64,000 nt of DNA, from positions 3,100,001-3,164,000 of the forward strand of contig OZ252290.1 of NCBI GenBank assembly GCA_965250105.1, written 5' to 3'. Numbering within the stretch: the first letter of the stretch is position 1; every line of letters starts with the position of its first letter. Positions 1 to 8,451 of this stretch are shown here, piece after piece. Position numbers and translations under genes: made by a program. A model generated the notes under the pieces. The model ran no database searches and had not been told where the DNA came from. It saw only the letters and a list, made by a program, of their open reading frames with translations. The DNA comes from JBCBSK01 sp965250105 (GTDB taxonomy: Bacteria > Pseudomonadota > Alphaproteobacteria > Rhizobiales > Tepidamorphaceae).

Positions 1-1746
1 GAGCCGCATCGGATCGCCTTCATAGCCGAAGGCGGGCTGCACGCCGACGAAGACATTGCCGAACTGGGCGCCGAGCACGAAGATGTTGCGCCCGTCCGAC
101 TGCTGGCGGCCCGGTGCCGGCCCCCATTGCGCCTCGATGTCGTCGAGATAGCGTTCGCGGCGGACATGGTCGTCGGCGGGGATGACGGCGGCGACATTGG
201 CATGCGCGCCATGGCGCTCCGCATTGCCGCCGATGATCGCCTCGCGCAGCGCGTCGACGGTGTCGGGCACCTCGACGTCATAGCCGTCGTCGCGCATGGC
301 GTCGAGCAGCCGGTGCAGCGAGGCGAAGACCGACAGATAGGCCGCCGTGCCGGTATTGCCGGCATTGGGCGGGAAGTTGAACAGGACGAGCGCGATTTTG
401 CGCTCCGCCTTGCGCGCCTTGCGCAGCGCGATCAGCTTGCCGACGCGGGAGGCCAGCACATCGGCGCGCTCGGCGCAGAGCCGCATGTCGCGGGCGCCCT
501 CGCCGGACTTGAAACGGCAATGCCGGTCGCAGCCGTCGCAGGTCCGGCCATTGGCGTCTGCGCGGCCGCCGAACACGACCGGGCCGGTCGCGCCATCGAG
601 TTCGGGGATCGCCACCATGATGGTGGCTTCGACCGGCATCAGCCCACGATCGGATCCGCCCCAGGATTCGAGGCTCTGGAACTCGATGGCATGGGCCGCG
701 ACATAGGGCACGTCGAGCCGGGCCAGCATGTCCTCGGCGGCGCGCGAATCGTTATAGGCCGGCCCGCCGACCAGCGAGAACCCGGTCAGCGACACGACCG
801 CGTCGACCGTCGCCCGGCCGTCCTCCATGAAGAAGGCCTCGATGGCGGGCCGCGCGTCGAGCCCGCTGGCAAAGGCCGGCACGACCCGCAGGCCGCGCGC
901 TTCGAGCGCTCTGATGACGCCGTCATAGTGTTCGGTATTGTCGGCCAGGGCATAGGACCGCATGACGAGCAGGCCGACGGTGCCTTGATTGTCATTGGCG
1001 GCACCCGGCAGTCGGTCGAGGGTTTCGGCGACACGCTCGGGGATCGCCGGGTGATAGAGCCCGGTATCGGGATAATGCACCGGCGGATCGGCCTTCACGC
1101 TGTCGCGCAACACGGCGCGGGGGCCGGAGGCATAGCGGCTGATCAGCAGCCGGATCATATTGGCGACATTTTCCTCCGACCCCGCCAGCCAGTATTGCAG
1201 GGTCAGGAAATAGGCGCGGACATCCTGCGCCTTGCCGGGGATGAAGCGCAGGATCTGCGGCAGCCGCTTCAGCATCGCGACCTGCTTGGCGCCGGAATTC
1301 TGGCCGGGCTTGGCGCTGCCGCGCAGTTTCTTGAGGAGAGTCATGGCCGGGCCCGAGGGCGCGTCCATGTGGAAGCGGCCGATCCGGGTCAGCCGGACGA
1401 TCTCGCCCGCCGACATGCAGCACACCAGGGCATCGGCATCGTCCTGGCGCGCCTTAAGATCGGGCAGGATCGTGCGGATCTGGTCGTCGAGGAAGATCAT
1501 CGTGCAGACGATGATATGGGCGGTGGCGATGTCGGCGCGGGCGGCCGCCAGGGCGTCGGGATTGGAGTCCCATTCGGCGGCCGCGTGCAGCGTCAGCCGG
1601 AGGCCGGGGATCTCGCGGGCAAGGTCGCGGCCGACCCGGTCGACGACGCTGGCGACATGATTGTCGAGCGTCAGGATCGTGATCCTGACCTCCGGCACGG
1701 CGCCCGGTCGGTCGGTCGCGTCAGCGGCTGTAATGCGCTTTGGCAT
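1..1746 (-). CDS. bchH: Magnesium chelatase subunit H (5' part, runs off the window)
   Basis: BchH binds protoporphyrin IX and is the catalytic subunit of the BchH/BchI/BchD magnesium chelatase, the first committed step to bacteriochlorophyll. The minus frame is open without a stop from an ATG at 1744-1746 to base 1, giving the first 582 codons of a protein usually near 1200 residues. The N-terminus reads MPKRITAAD, then VRITILTLDNHVAS, a typical start for this family. The start codon lies inside the last codons of bchB (about 26 bp overlap), so translation is probably coupled. It is the fourth gene of bchF-bchN-bchB-bchH. The identification rests on recognised sequence and gene order; the C-terminal half cannot be seen. 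Confidence 0.93.
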   Translation of the reverse strand, partial: MPKRITAADATDRPGAVPEVRITILTLDNHVASVVDRVGRDLAREIPGLRLTLHAAAEWDSNPDALAAARADIATAHIIVCTMIFLDDQIRTILPDLKARQDDADALVCCMSAGEIVRLTRIGRFHMDAPSGPAMTLLKKLRGSAKPGQNSGAKQVAMLKRLPQILRFIPGKAQDVRAYFLTLQYWLAGSEENVANMIRLLISRYASGPRAVLRDSVKADPPVHYPDTGLYHPAIPERVAETLDRLPGAANDNQGTVGLLVMRSYALADNTEHYDGVIRALEARGLRVVPAFASGLDARPAIEAFFMEDGRATVDAVVSLTGFSLVGGPAYNDSRAAEDMLARLDVPYVAAHAIEFQSLESWGGSDRGLMPVEATIMVAIPELDGATGPVVFGGRADANGRTCDGCDRHCRFKSGEGARDMRLCAERADVLASRVGKLIALRKARKAERKIALVLFNFPPNAGNTGTAAYLSVFASLHRLLDAMRDDGYDVEVPDTVDALREAIIGGNAERHGAHANVAAVIPADDHVRRERYLDDIEAQWGPAPGRQQSDGRNIFVLGAQFGNVFVGVQPAFGYEGDPMRL

Positions 1747-3334
1747 CGTATAGCGTGTCCACGGTGATGGGCGCGAGGCCGCGTTCGGCGGCGAAGCGCT
1801 CGGTGTTCCGGCGCGCCTTGCCGCGCACGAAGAAGGGGATCTTCTTGAGTTCCTTTTCGGCGTCCGGCGTCCAGATGATCGGCCCGCCGGGGGCGGTGTC
1901 CGTCGCGGTCGCCGCGACCGGTTCGGCGGTTTCGGTCGCGCCATCGGCCGTGATGGGCGCATCGGCCTCGTCATCCTTGACGCGCTTGCCGAAGCCGAGA
2001 TGGGACGGCACCACCTGATCGTTGAATTCGAAGTCCTCGCGGAACATCGCCAGGAGATGCTCCTCGAGCCCCATGACCAGCGGATGGACCCAGGAATCGA
2101 ACAGGACATTGGTGCCCTCGAAGCCCATTTGCGGGGAATAGCGGGCGGGGAAGTCCTGGACATGTACCGGCGCGGAGATCACCGCGCAGCCAATGCCGAG
2201 CCGCTTGGCGATATGGCGTTCCATCTGGGTGCCGAGCACGAGTTCGGGCAGCGCGTCGGAGATCGCCTGCTCGACTTCGAGATAGTCGTCGGTGATCAGC
2301 GCCTCGAGGCCGAACTCCTGGGCCAATGCGCGCATGTCGCGGGCGAATTCGCGGCTATAGGTGCCGAGCCCGACGACCTCGAAGGCGAATTCGTCGCGCG
2401 CCACCCGGGCGGCCGCCATGGCATGGGTGGCATCGCCGAAGATGAAGACGCGCTTGCCGGTCAGATAGGTGGAATCGACCGAGCGCGAATACCACGGCAG
2501 TCGCGGTTCGAGCTGCAGGGCCGGTTCGGGATCGACGCCGGCGAGTTCGGCCACTTCGCGGATGAAATCGCGCGTCGCGCCGACGCCGATGGGCACGATG
2601 GTGGTGTGCGGCTGCTTGAAGACGCGCTTCAGCCAGCGGGCGGTGGTGTCGGCGATCTCCGGATACAGCACGACGTTGAAATCGGCTTCGTAGATCCTGG
2701 CGAGATCCGCCGGGGCGCAGGCCATTGGCGCGACCACCTTCACCTCGATGCCGAGGATGTCGAGCAGGCGGGTGATCTCGGTGACGTCGTCGCGGTGACG
2801 GAAGCCGAGCGCGGTCGGCCCGAGCAGATTGCAGCTCGGCTTGACGTCGTCGGGCCTCGGCTGGCGCTCTGATCCCGGCGGCGGCGCGGACGGGCCGGCC
2901 AGCGCGCGGGTCAGGTGGTAGAAGGTTTCCGACGCGCCCCAGTTCTCTTTCTTTTGGTAGGAGGGCAGTTCGAGCGGCACGACAGGGACCGGCAGTTGCA
3001 GCGCCTTCGCGAGGCCGCCGGGATCGTCCTGGATGAGCTCGGCGGTGCAGGACGCGCCGACCAGCATGGCGTCGGGTTTGAAGCGCTCATAGGCGTCGCG
3101 GGCGGCGGTCTTGAACAGTTCCGCCGTGTCGCCGCCGAGATCGCGCGCCTGGAAGGTCGTATAGGTGACCGGCGGGCGGTGGTCGCGGCGCTCGATCATG
3201 GTGAACAGGAGATCGGCATAGGTGTCGCCCTGCGGGGCGTGCAGGACGTAATGCACGCCCGTCATGCCGGTCGCGACGCGCATCGCGCCGACATGCGGCG
3301 GGCCTTCATATGTCCAGACGGTCAGTTGCATCAC
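1721..3334 (-). CDS. bchB: Light-independent protochlorophyllide reductase subunit B
   Basis: BchB pairs with BchN in the nitrogenase-like dark-operative protochlorophyllide reductase, which takes electrons from BchL and reduces the D ring of protochlorophyllide. The 537-residue product has the near-invariant start QLTVWTYEGPPHVGAMRV. With translation from the second ATG (3331), the aspartate of HAPQGD becomes residue 36, matching the known Asp ligand of the NB [4Fe-4S] cluster; this favours 3331 over 3334 by one codon. A C-terminal segment rich in Ala and Thr precedes the conserved PCP_red-like tail (WTPDAEKELKKIPFFVRGKA). It sits 7 bp downstream of bchN and overlaps bchH. bchL is not in the window. 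Confidence 0.96.
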   Translation of the reverse strand: MMQLTVWTYEGPPHVGAMRVATGMTGVHYVLHAPQGDTYADLLFTMIERRDHRPPVTYTTFQARDLGGDTAELFKTAARDAYERFKPDAMLVGASCTAELIQDDPGGLAKALQLPVPVVPLELPSYQKKENWGASETFYHLTRALAGPSAPPPGSERQPRPDDVKPSCNLLGPTALGFRHRDDVTEITRLLDILGIEVKVVAPMACAPADLARIYEADFNVVLYPEIADTTARWLKRVFKQPHTTIVPIGVGATRDFIREVAELAGVDPEPALQLEPRLPWYSRSVDSTYLTGKRVFIFGDATHAMAAARVARDEFAFEVVGLGTYSREFARDMRALAQEFGLEALITDDYLEVEQAISDALPELVLGTQMERHIAKRLGIGCAVISAPVHVQDFPARYSPQMGFEGTNVLFDSWVHPLVMGLEEHLLAMFREDFEFNDQVVPSHLGFGKRVKDDEADAPITADGATETAEPVAATATDTAPGGPIIWTPDAEKELKKIPFFVRGKARRNTERFAAERGLAPITVDTLYDAKAHYSR

Positions 3335-3341
3335 GGCGCCC

Positions 3342-4685
3342 CTAAACCTGAAGCCTGGTGTGGCGGTCGAGCGGGCGGGCGAACAGATTGGCGAGATCGC
3401 CGGCCTGGTCGTAGCCCTGGATCGGGGTGAAGACGAGCTCGATCGCCCATTTCGTCGTCATGCCGTCGGCTTCCAGCGGATTGGCGAGGCCGAGCCCGCA
3501 GACCACGATGTCGGGCCGGTCGGCATGGCAGCGGTCGAGCTGCTTCTCGACATCCTGGCCCTCGCTCAGCCGGGTACCGGCCGGCAGCAGCGCCAGTTCC
3601 TCGGCGAGATGCTGGCGATGCAGATAGGGCGTGCCGACCTCGACCAGATCCATGCCGATCTCGCGGTTGAGGAACCGGGCCAGCGGCGGCTCGAGCTGCG
3701 AATCGGGGAAGAAGAAGATGCGCTTTCCGGCGAGATCCTCGCGGAACGGCGCAACGGCACGCTGAGCCCGTTCGCGGCCCGGCGCGGTCGCCGCGCGGAA
3801 GGTCATCTCGTCGATGCCGAACGCATCGGCGGCCGCCTTGAGCCACAGCGTCGTGCCTTCCGCGCCGAGCGGGAAGGCGGCCGGCAGATGCGTTGCGCCG
3901 CGCGCTTCGAGCGCCCGCGCGGTATCGCCGAGGAAGGGCTGGGCCAACAGAAACCGCGTATTCGGGCCAACCGCCGGCAGCGCGTCGGAGGTGCGCGGCG
4001 GCAGGAAGGCGACGCGCGACAGGCCCATCTGATCGAACAGGCGTTGGAACTGGTCCTCGACCACATCGGCCAGCGCGCCGACGACGAGGAGGGATGGCGC
4101 GTCATCCGTCGCATCGGGCAGTTCCGGCACAAGCGCGGCGAGGCAGGCATCCTCGCCTTGGGTAAAGGTGGTTTCGATGCCGCTGCCGGAATAGTTCAGG
4201 ATGCGCACGTCCGGCGCATAGGATTGCGACAGGCGTTGGGCGGCCTTCTTGAGATCCAGTTTGATGACCTCGGATGGGCAGGAGCCGACCAGGAACAACA
4301 GCCTGATATCGGGCCGTCGCGCCAGCAATTCGCCAACGACCCGGTCGAGTTCCTCATTGGCGTCGGCGAGGCCGGCGAGATCGCGCTCCTCGATGATCGC
4401 GGTGCCGAAGCGCGGCTCGGCGAAGATCATCACGCCGGCCGCCGACTGCATGAGATGGGCGCAGGTGCGCGAGCCTACGATCAGGAAGAAGGCGTCCTGG
4501 ATCTTGCGGTGCAGCCAGACGATGCCGGTCAGCCCGCAGAACACTTCGCGCTGGCCGCGCTCGCGCAGCACGGGCGCGTCGAGGCAGCCCGGCGCCGTGC
4601 TGTTTTCCGTGCCGTTCAGCGATGCCGTGCCATTACTGGCGACGCCGTTGCGGATCGGCAGGGCGGTGCTCGTCGCGCTGCTCAT
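3342..4685 (-). CDS. bchN: Light-independent protochlorophyllide reductase subunit N
   Basis: BchN forms the BchN-BchB heterotetramer that reduces protochlorophyllide to chlorophyllide without light. Three cysteines at residues 50 (VFCGLTG), 75 (SRTCAHL) and 136 (VGSCPSEV) have spacings of 25 and 61, identical to the cluster ligands Cys26, Cys51 and Cys112 of the Rhodobacter enzyme. The protein is 447 residues, about 20 longer than usual because of a Ser/Thr/Asn-rich N-terminal extension. Its ATG overlaps the bchF stop codon as ATGA, a sign of translational coupling within bchF-bchN-bchB-bchH. Confidence 0.96.
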   Translation of the reverse strand: MSSATSTALPIRNGVASNGTASLNGTENSTAPGCLDAPVLRERGQREVFCGLTGIVWLHRKIQDAFFLIVGSRTCAHLMQSAAGVMIFAEPRFGTAIIEERDLAGLADANEELDRVVGELLARRPDIRLLFLVGSCPSEVIKLDLKKAAQRLSQSYAPDVRILNYSGSGIETTFTQGEDACLAALVPELPDATDDAPSLLVVGALADVVEDQFQRLFDQMGLSRVAFLPPRTSDALPAVGPNTRFLLAQPFLGDTARALEARGATHLPAAFPLGAEGTTLWLKAAADAFGIDEMTFRAATAPGRERAQRAVAPFREDLAGKRIFFFPDSQLEPPLARFLNREIGMDLVEVGTPYLHRQHLAEELALLPAGTRLSEGQDVEKQLDRCHADRPDIVVCGLGLANPLEADGMTTKWAIELVFTPIQGYDQAGDLANLFARPLDRHTRLQV

Positions 4686-5281
4686 CGGGCCGCCTCCAGG
4701 CCCGGCGTCGCGTTCAGGCCGTCTTCATGACGGTCGGGGCCTGTGTTGCGTGCGCTGTCGAGGCGGGCGGCGCGCAGCTTCAGGACGAACTGGGCCGCGT
4801 TGACGACATAGGCCGCATAGGCCGCGAGCGCGAGGAGCATCTGTTCCCGGCCCGTGCCCCAGCCGGCGAACACGGCGGCCAGATAGGCCGTGTGCAGCGC
4901 CAGGACGAGCATCGAGAACACGTCTTCCCAGAAGAAGGCGTCGGCGAAGAGATACTTGCCGAAGACGACCTTCTCCCAGATCGCGCCGGTGATCATGATG
5001 ACATAGAGCACCAGCGTCTTGAGCACGACCGACGCCGTCGCCAGCCAGAAACCGTCGCCGGTCCACAGATAGCGGATCACCAGGGCGAGGCTGATCAGGA
5101 AAACCAGAAATTGCAGAGGTGCGAGAATGCCTTGCACCAGGGTCCAGGGGCTCGTGTCGCGCCGCGCCCGCTGTTCGGGCGTGTAGAGGGGCGCCCGCCC
5201 GGTCCGCGACCGCCGCGCCAGCCCGTGCGCCGGAGCATCCAGCCGCGCCGTGTCGCGATGATTATCGGCTCCACCCTGCAT
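4682..5281 (-). CDS. bchF: 3-vinyl bacteriochlorophyllide hydratase
   Basis: BchF hydrates the 3-vinyl group of (bacterio)chlorophyllide to 3-hydroxyethyl, an early step specific to bacteriochlorophyll. The 199-residue product has the family core YTPEQRARRD, followed by four hydrophobic, probably membrane-spanning stretches and the conserved segment AIWEKVVFGKYLFA, then FFWEDVFSM. It is the first gene of the bchFNBH unit, and its stop codon overlaps the bchN start. A promoter with a -35 hexamer embedded in a PpsR palindrome lies just upstream, so repression by the neighbouring ppsR product is likely. The N-terminal 30 residues are poorly conserved and the exact start could be further in. Confidence 0.95.
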   Translation of the reverse strand: MQGGADNHRDTARLDAPAHGLARRSRTGRAPLYTPEQRARRDTSPWTLVQGILAPLQFLVFLISLALVIRYLWTGDGFWLATASVVLKTLVLYVIMITGAIWEKVVFGKYLFADAFFWEDVFSMLVLALHTAYLAAVFAGWGTGREQMLLALAAYAAYVVNAAQFVLKLRAARLDSARNTGPDRHEDGLNATPGLEAAR

Positions 5282-5313
5282 GACCCGGCCTGTTCCTCCC
5301 TTTGATTGGCTTC

Positions 5314-5342
5314 AATCTAGGGCTCACCTAAACAGGTGTCAA
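5314..5342 (-). promoter_or_regulatory. Candidate sigma-70 promoter of bchF
   Basis: On the minus strand TTGACA (5342-5337) is followed after 17 bp by TAGATT (5319-5314), four of six matches to TATAAT. The -35 hexamer lies inside the PpsR palindrome at 5337-5354, so a bound repressor would block polymerase. The predicted start is about 25 bp upstream of the bchF ATG. Confidence 0.55.
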
Positions 5343-5354
5343 ACAAGTTGGACA
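5337..5354. promoter_or_regulatory. PpsR/CrtJ operator between bchF and aerR
   Basis: The sequence TGTCAAACAAGTTGGACA matches TGT-N12-ACA, the recognition palindrome of PpsR/CrtJ repressors of photosynthesis genes. It overlaps the proposed bchF -35 element and lies in the divergent region between bchF and aerR-ppsR, so it could also give autoregulation. Confidence 0.75.
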
Positions 5355-5361
5355 TGCGCTA

Positions 5362-5401
5362 CGTCAAAATCTATTTACACTCCTGTCGAAACCGGTTCAT
5401 A
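5362..5401. promoter_or_regulatory. Two degenerate PpsR-like palindromes next to the main operator
   Basis: Positions 5362-5379 read CGT-N12-ACA and 5384-5401 read TGT-N12-ATA, each one base from the TGT-N12-ACA consensus. The first starts 7 bp after the perfect site. Paired palindromes separated by about 8 bp are known for cooperative CrtJ binding in Rhodobacter. Function here is inferred from sequence and spacing only. Confidence 0.4.
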
Positions 5402-5627
5402 TGATCCGACCGTGCCGCGAGGCCCCCGGAATCCCCCGTCGGGCGGATGTAAGTAGCACTGCTATCGTCGAACGGGTCGCGCTTTGGTTGAATATTGGAA
5501 TAGGTCTGGAACCCAAGGCTTCCTAACCAAGAAGAAGCCGGCCACGCCGGGCCCCGGTATTGCCGGGCCATCGCGCCGGCGGTCGCCGCCTCCAGCCTTC
5601 CTGGACTGCCAAGGGAGGAGGCTGTCG

Positions 5628-6596
5628 ATGTCTTTCAATGTTCCTGGTGCGAGAACGAGTAGTCACGCCGCCGGCGGCGCCCCGCGCGGCCGGCCGGCCG
5701 GTATGGGTGCCGGCACGCATGCCGGCAATGGCCATGTCGAGTTCAGGCCCGAGGCGGGTCGGCGCGCCGCCGCCATCGACGCGGGGATCGACACCGGTAT
5801 CGACACGGGCGCGGAGACCTTGTGGCGATCCCGTCTGGCGCGCACGGTCGAAGGCGAGATCATTCCCCGCTTGATGTTGGTCCATAAGAGTCTCGCCGAA
5901 CGACGGGTGCAGGATCCCGCCGAACCACCGATCCTCGGCGACGATGTCGAGGCCTTCGCCAGGCTCCTGGTGCGCGACAGCGATTGCGCGGCGCGCTCCT
6001 TCGTGCACGGGCTGCGCGCCTCGGGCGCCTCGCTCGAAAAGATCCTGCTCGATCTGTTTAGCGGGGCCGCCAGGCAGCTCGGCGACTATTGGACGGCCGA
6101 TATCTACGATTTCGCCGAGGTCACGCTCGGCCTGTCGCGGCTGCAGCAATTGCTGCACGAATTCGCGCCGGCCTTCGGCAACGAGGTCGAGCATCGCGAC
6201 CAGGATCTGCCGATTCTCCTGGCGCCGATGCCGGGCGAGCAGCACACGCTGGGCATTCTCATGGTCGAGGAATTCTTCCGCCGCGCGGGCTGGGATGTCT
6301 GGGCCAGGATCATCGGTTGCCGCGAGGATCTGGTTGACATGGTGCGCGGCCAGCGCTTTTTAGTCTGCGGTCTGTCGATCAGTTCCGATTCCATGCTTGA
6401 CGAACTGGCCGCTCTCATCCGCGACATTAAGCGCGATTCCCTGAACCGTGACATTCGGATCATGGTAGGGGGGCCGGTGTTTACCGATCGACCTCATCTG
6501 TCGGCCCAGATCGGCGCCGATGCAACAGCCGCTGACGGCCGCCACGCGGTCTCGCAGGCGCATAACCTCGTGAGCCTGATGCCAGCACGATGCTGA
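5628..6596 (+). CDS. aerR: AerR/PpaA-type cobalamin-binding antirepressor of PpsR
   Basis: AerR/PpaA proteins bind cobalamin and modulate the repressor PpsR/CrtJ in response to light and oxygen. The chosen ATG (5628-5630) is preceded by a strong ribosome binding site, GGGAGGAGG; a longer reading frame upstream lacks this. The 322-residue product has a low-complexity N-terminal third rich in Gly, Ala and Arg (including DAGIDTGIDTGAET), then a helical domain, then a B12-binding Rossmann domain. The motif PGEQHTLG puts His206 in the position of the cobalt-ligating His of AerR. The conserved segments CREDLVDMV and LVCGLSISSD follow. It is divergent from bchF and 33 bp upstream of ppsR, the arrangement known from Rhodobacter. 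Confidence 0.88.
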   Translation: MSFNVPGARTSSHAAGGAPRGRPAGMGAGTHAGNGHVEFRPEAGRRAAAIDAGIDTGIDTGAETLWRSRLARTVEGEIIPRLMLVHKSLAERRVQDPAEPPILGDDVEAFARLLVRDSDCAARSFVHGLRASGASLEKILLDLFSGAARQLGDYWTADIYDFAEVTLGLSRLQQLLHEFAPAFGNEVEHRDQDLPILLAPMPGEQHTLGILMVEEFFRRAGWDVWARIIGCREDLVDMVRGQRFLVCGLSISSDSMLDELAALIRDIKRDSLNRDIRIMVGGPVFTDRPHLSAQIGADATAADGRHAVSQAHNLVSLMPARC

Positions 6597-6629
6597 CGTC
6601 GTCTGCGGGGAGGAGAGTGCAGCCGGGCA

Positions 6630-8153
6630 ATGGAAACCGTTGTGACTCGGACCCAGACGGCACGTTTCAACGCGCCGGAGCGCGTTATCGGCGATCTCGA
6701 CGCCGATGCGGCGGCCGAACTGATCGCGGCCGCCGCCGATGTCGCGCTCGTTCTCGACCGTGACGGCCGTGTCCTCGACGTCGCCACCGTCGAGACGGGC
6801 GACATCGCCGAGGAGGTGCGCGCCTGGATTGGCCGGCCCTGGGTCGACCTCGTCACCGCCGAGAGCCGGGTCAAGGTCGAGGAACTGCTCGATCAGGCGC
6901 TGAACGGCACGCCGACGCGCTGGCGCCAGATCAACCACACAATGGACGATCGCCCCGACCTTCCGGTGCGCTATACGGCGGTGCGGATCGGCGACGGCAA
7001 GGCGGGCGTTGTCGCCATCGGCCGCGATCTGAGATCGATCGCCGACATCCAACAGCGCCTCGTCTCGGCCCAGCAGTCGATGGAGCGGGAATATGCCCGC
7101 CTGCGCAGCGCCGAAACCCGCTACCGGCTTCTGTTCCAGGTCGCCTCGGAAGCCGTCCTCATCGTCGATGCCGCGAGCCAGCGCGTCGTCGAGGCCAATC
7201 CGGCCGCGATGCGCTTGCTCGGACCGCAGACGGCGAAGCGGATCGCCGGCCGGTTCCTGCTCGAACTCTTCGATGGCGACAGCGCCGCCCGGGTCGGCGA
7301 CCTGCTGACGGCGGTGCGCACCGCCAGCGACATCGAACATGTCGCCGCCCGGCTCGACGGCGACAATCGCGAACTCATGGTCTCGGCCTCGATCTTCCGC
7401 CAGGAAGGGGCGTCGCACTTCCTCGTCCGCCTGCACTGGACCGGCAATGGCCATGACCCGGCGCCGATGGATGCCGTGCGCGACAGGTTGTCCAAGATCG
7501 TCGAGAAGCTGCCCGACGGCTTCGTCGTCACCGACGATGCCGGCCACATCCTGCTGGCCAATACCGCCTTTCTCGACCTGACCCAGTTCGCCACCGAAGA
7601 ACAGGTGCGCGGCCGGCCGATCGACACCTGGCTCGGCCGGTCCGGCGTCGATTTTCCCGCGATCCTCGCCCAGCTCCGCGACCATGGCAGCCTGCGCGGC
7701 CTGTCGACGCTTTTGCGCGGCGAATACGGCACCAATGAAGACGTCGTAGTGTCGGCGGTCTCGGTATTCGACGGCGATAGGACGTGTTTCGGCTTCACCA
7801 TCCAGCCCGATCAGCGCGCGCTCGATACCGACAATGCCGCCGACGCGCCTGCTTTGCCCCGGTCCGTCGAGCAGTTCACCAGCCTCGTCGGACGGGTACC
7901 GCTACGCGAACTGGTGCGCGAGACGACCGACATGATCGAGCGTCTCTGCATCGAGGCCGCACTCGAACTGACGAGCGACAACCGCGCGTCGGCCGCCGAA
8001 GTGCTCGGCCTGAGCCGCCAGAGCCTCTATTCCAAGTTGCGCCGCTACGGCCTCGGCGATCTCGACGGCGACGCGGATGACGACCGTCAGGTCGCGGTGA
8101 CGGCGGAACCCGGTTTCGCGTTCGAAAGCGATAGCCTGCAGACGCTTGAGTAA
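6630..8153 (+). CDS. ppsR: PpsR/CrtJ transcriptional repressor of photosynthesis genes
   Basis: PpsR represses bch, crt and puc genes under oxygen by binding TGT-N12-ACA. The 507-residue product shows an N-terminal PAS-like domain (about 25-135), a helical linker (135-165), two further PAS domains (about 161-275 and 285-395) and a C-terminal Fis-type helix-turn-helix (about 430-475, with ASAAEVLGLSRQSLYSKLRR). Only two cysteines are present, C386 and C440; C440, in the DNA-binding domain, corresponds to the redox-active C420/C424 of CrtJ/PpsR. The second redox Cys of the Rhodobacter proteins (C249/C251) has no counterpart. GGGAGGAGA precedes the ATG. It is co-oriented with aerR. Confidence 0.94.
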   Translation: METVVTRTQTARFNAPERVIGDLDADAAAELIAAAADVALVLDRDGRVLDVATVETGDIAEEVRAWIGRPWVDLVTAESRVKVEELLDQALNGTPTRWRQINHTMDDRPDLPVRYTAVRIGDGKAGVVAIGRDLRSIADIQQRLVSAQQSMEREYARLRSAETRYRLLFQVASEAVLIVDAASQRVVEANPAAMRLLGPQTAKRIAGRFLLELFDGDSAARVGDLLTAVRTASDIEHVAARLDGDNRELMVSASIFRQEGASHFLVRLHWTGNGHDPAPMDAVRDRLSKIVEKLPDGFVVTDDAGHILLANTAFLDLTQFATEEQVRGRPIDTWLGRSGVDFPAILAQLRDHGSLRGLSTLLRGEYGTNEDVVVSAVSVFDGDRTCFGFTIQPDQRALDTDNAADAPALPRSVEQFTSLVGRVPLRELVRETTDMIERLCIEAALELTSDNRASAAEVLGLSRQSLYSKLRRYGLGDLDGDADDDRQVAVTAEPGFAFESDSLQTLE

Positions 8154-8191
8154 CGGCGAGCGCGCGAAAGTGCTTCTATTGGGCTGTTGAA

Positions 8192-8246
8192 GAACGGGCC
8201 TGCGGCCGTCGCCCATCTTCGAGAGGCCCGTAGGGTCGTCTCGAAG
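8192..8246. repeat. Nested inverted repeats downstream of ppsR
   Basis: Within the roughly 300-bp gap between ppsR and bchG, CTTCGAGA (8217-8224) pairs with TCTCGAAG (8239-8246), and ACGGGCCT (8192-8199) pairs with AGGCCCGT (8224-8231). These could form alternative hairpins. No T-run follows, so it is a weak terminator candidate or a small dispersed repeat. Confidence 0.35.
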
Positions 8247-8404
8247 GGGCAGGTGCCTTTTCGAGAGCCGGTCACGTCCAGTCATTCTTCTATATCCGTC
8301 GCATGCCGGATCCGGCGCGCGGCTGTGCCACGGCCCGTTCACGGCAATAATCTCCCGGCTTTTTCGTTGCTGATCCGCACAGCTGCGGATGGACATTCTC
8401 CAGG

Positions 8405-8435
8405 TGTCAGTCAAAATTGACACTCAGAAGTGTCA
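8405..8435. promoter_or_regulatory. PpsR operator and promoter region of bchG
   Basis: TGTCAGTCAAAATTGACA (8405-8422) is a perfect TGT-N12-ACA palindrome with half-sites TGTCA and TGACA. A third half-site TGTCA follows at 8431-8435, so three half-sites alternate in orientation every 13 bp. The TTGACA at 8417-8422 could be a -35 element; 17 bp later comes a poor -10 (TACGTT, 8440-8445). The bchG ATG is at 8452. Repression of bchG and its downstream genes by the adjacent ppsR product is the likely function. Confidence 0.7.
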
Positions 8436-8451
8436 ATCATACGTTTAGGCC

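Noticed and set aside
127..1767. 546-codon plus-strand ORF at the window start
   Set aside because: It lies opposite bchH, whose minus frame is clearly coding. The bchH frame runs off the window, so the shadow looks more prominent.
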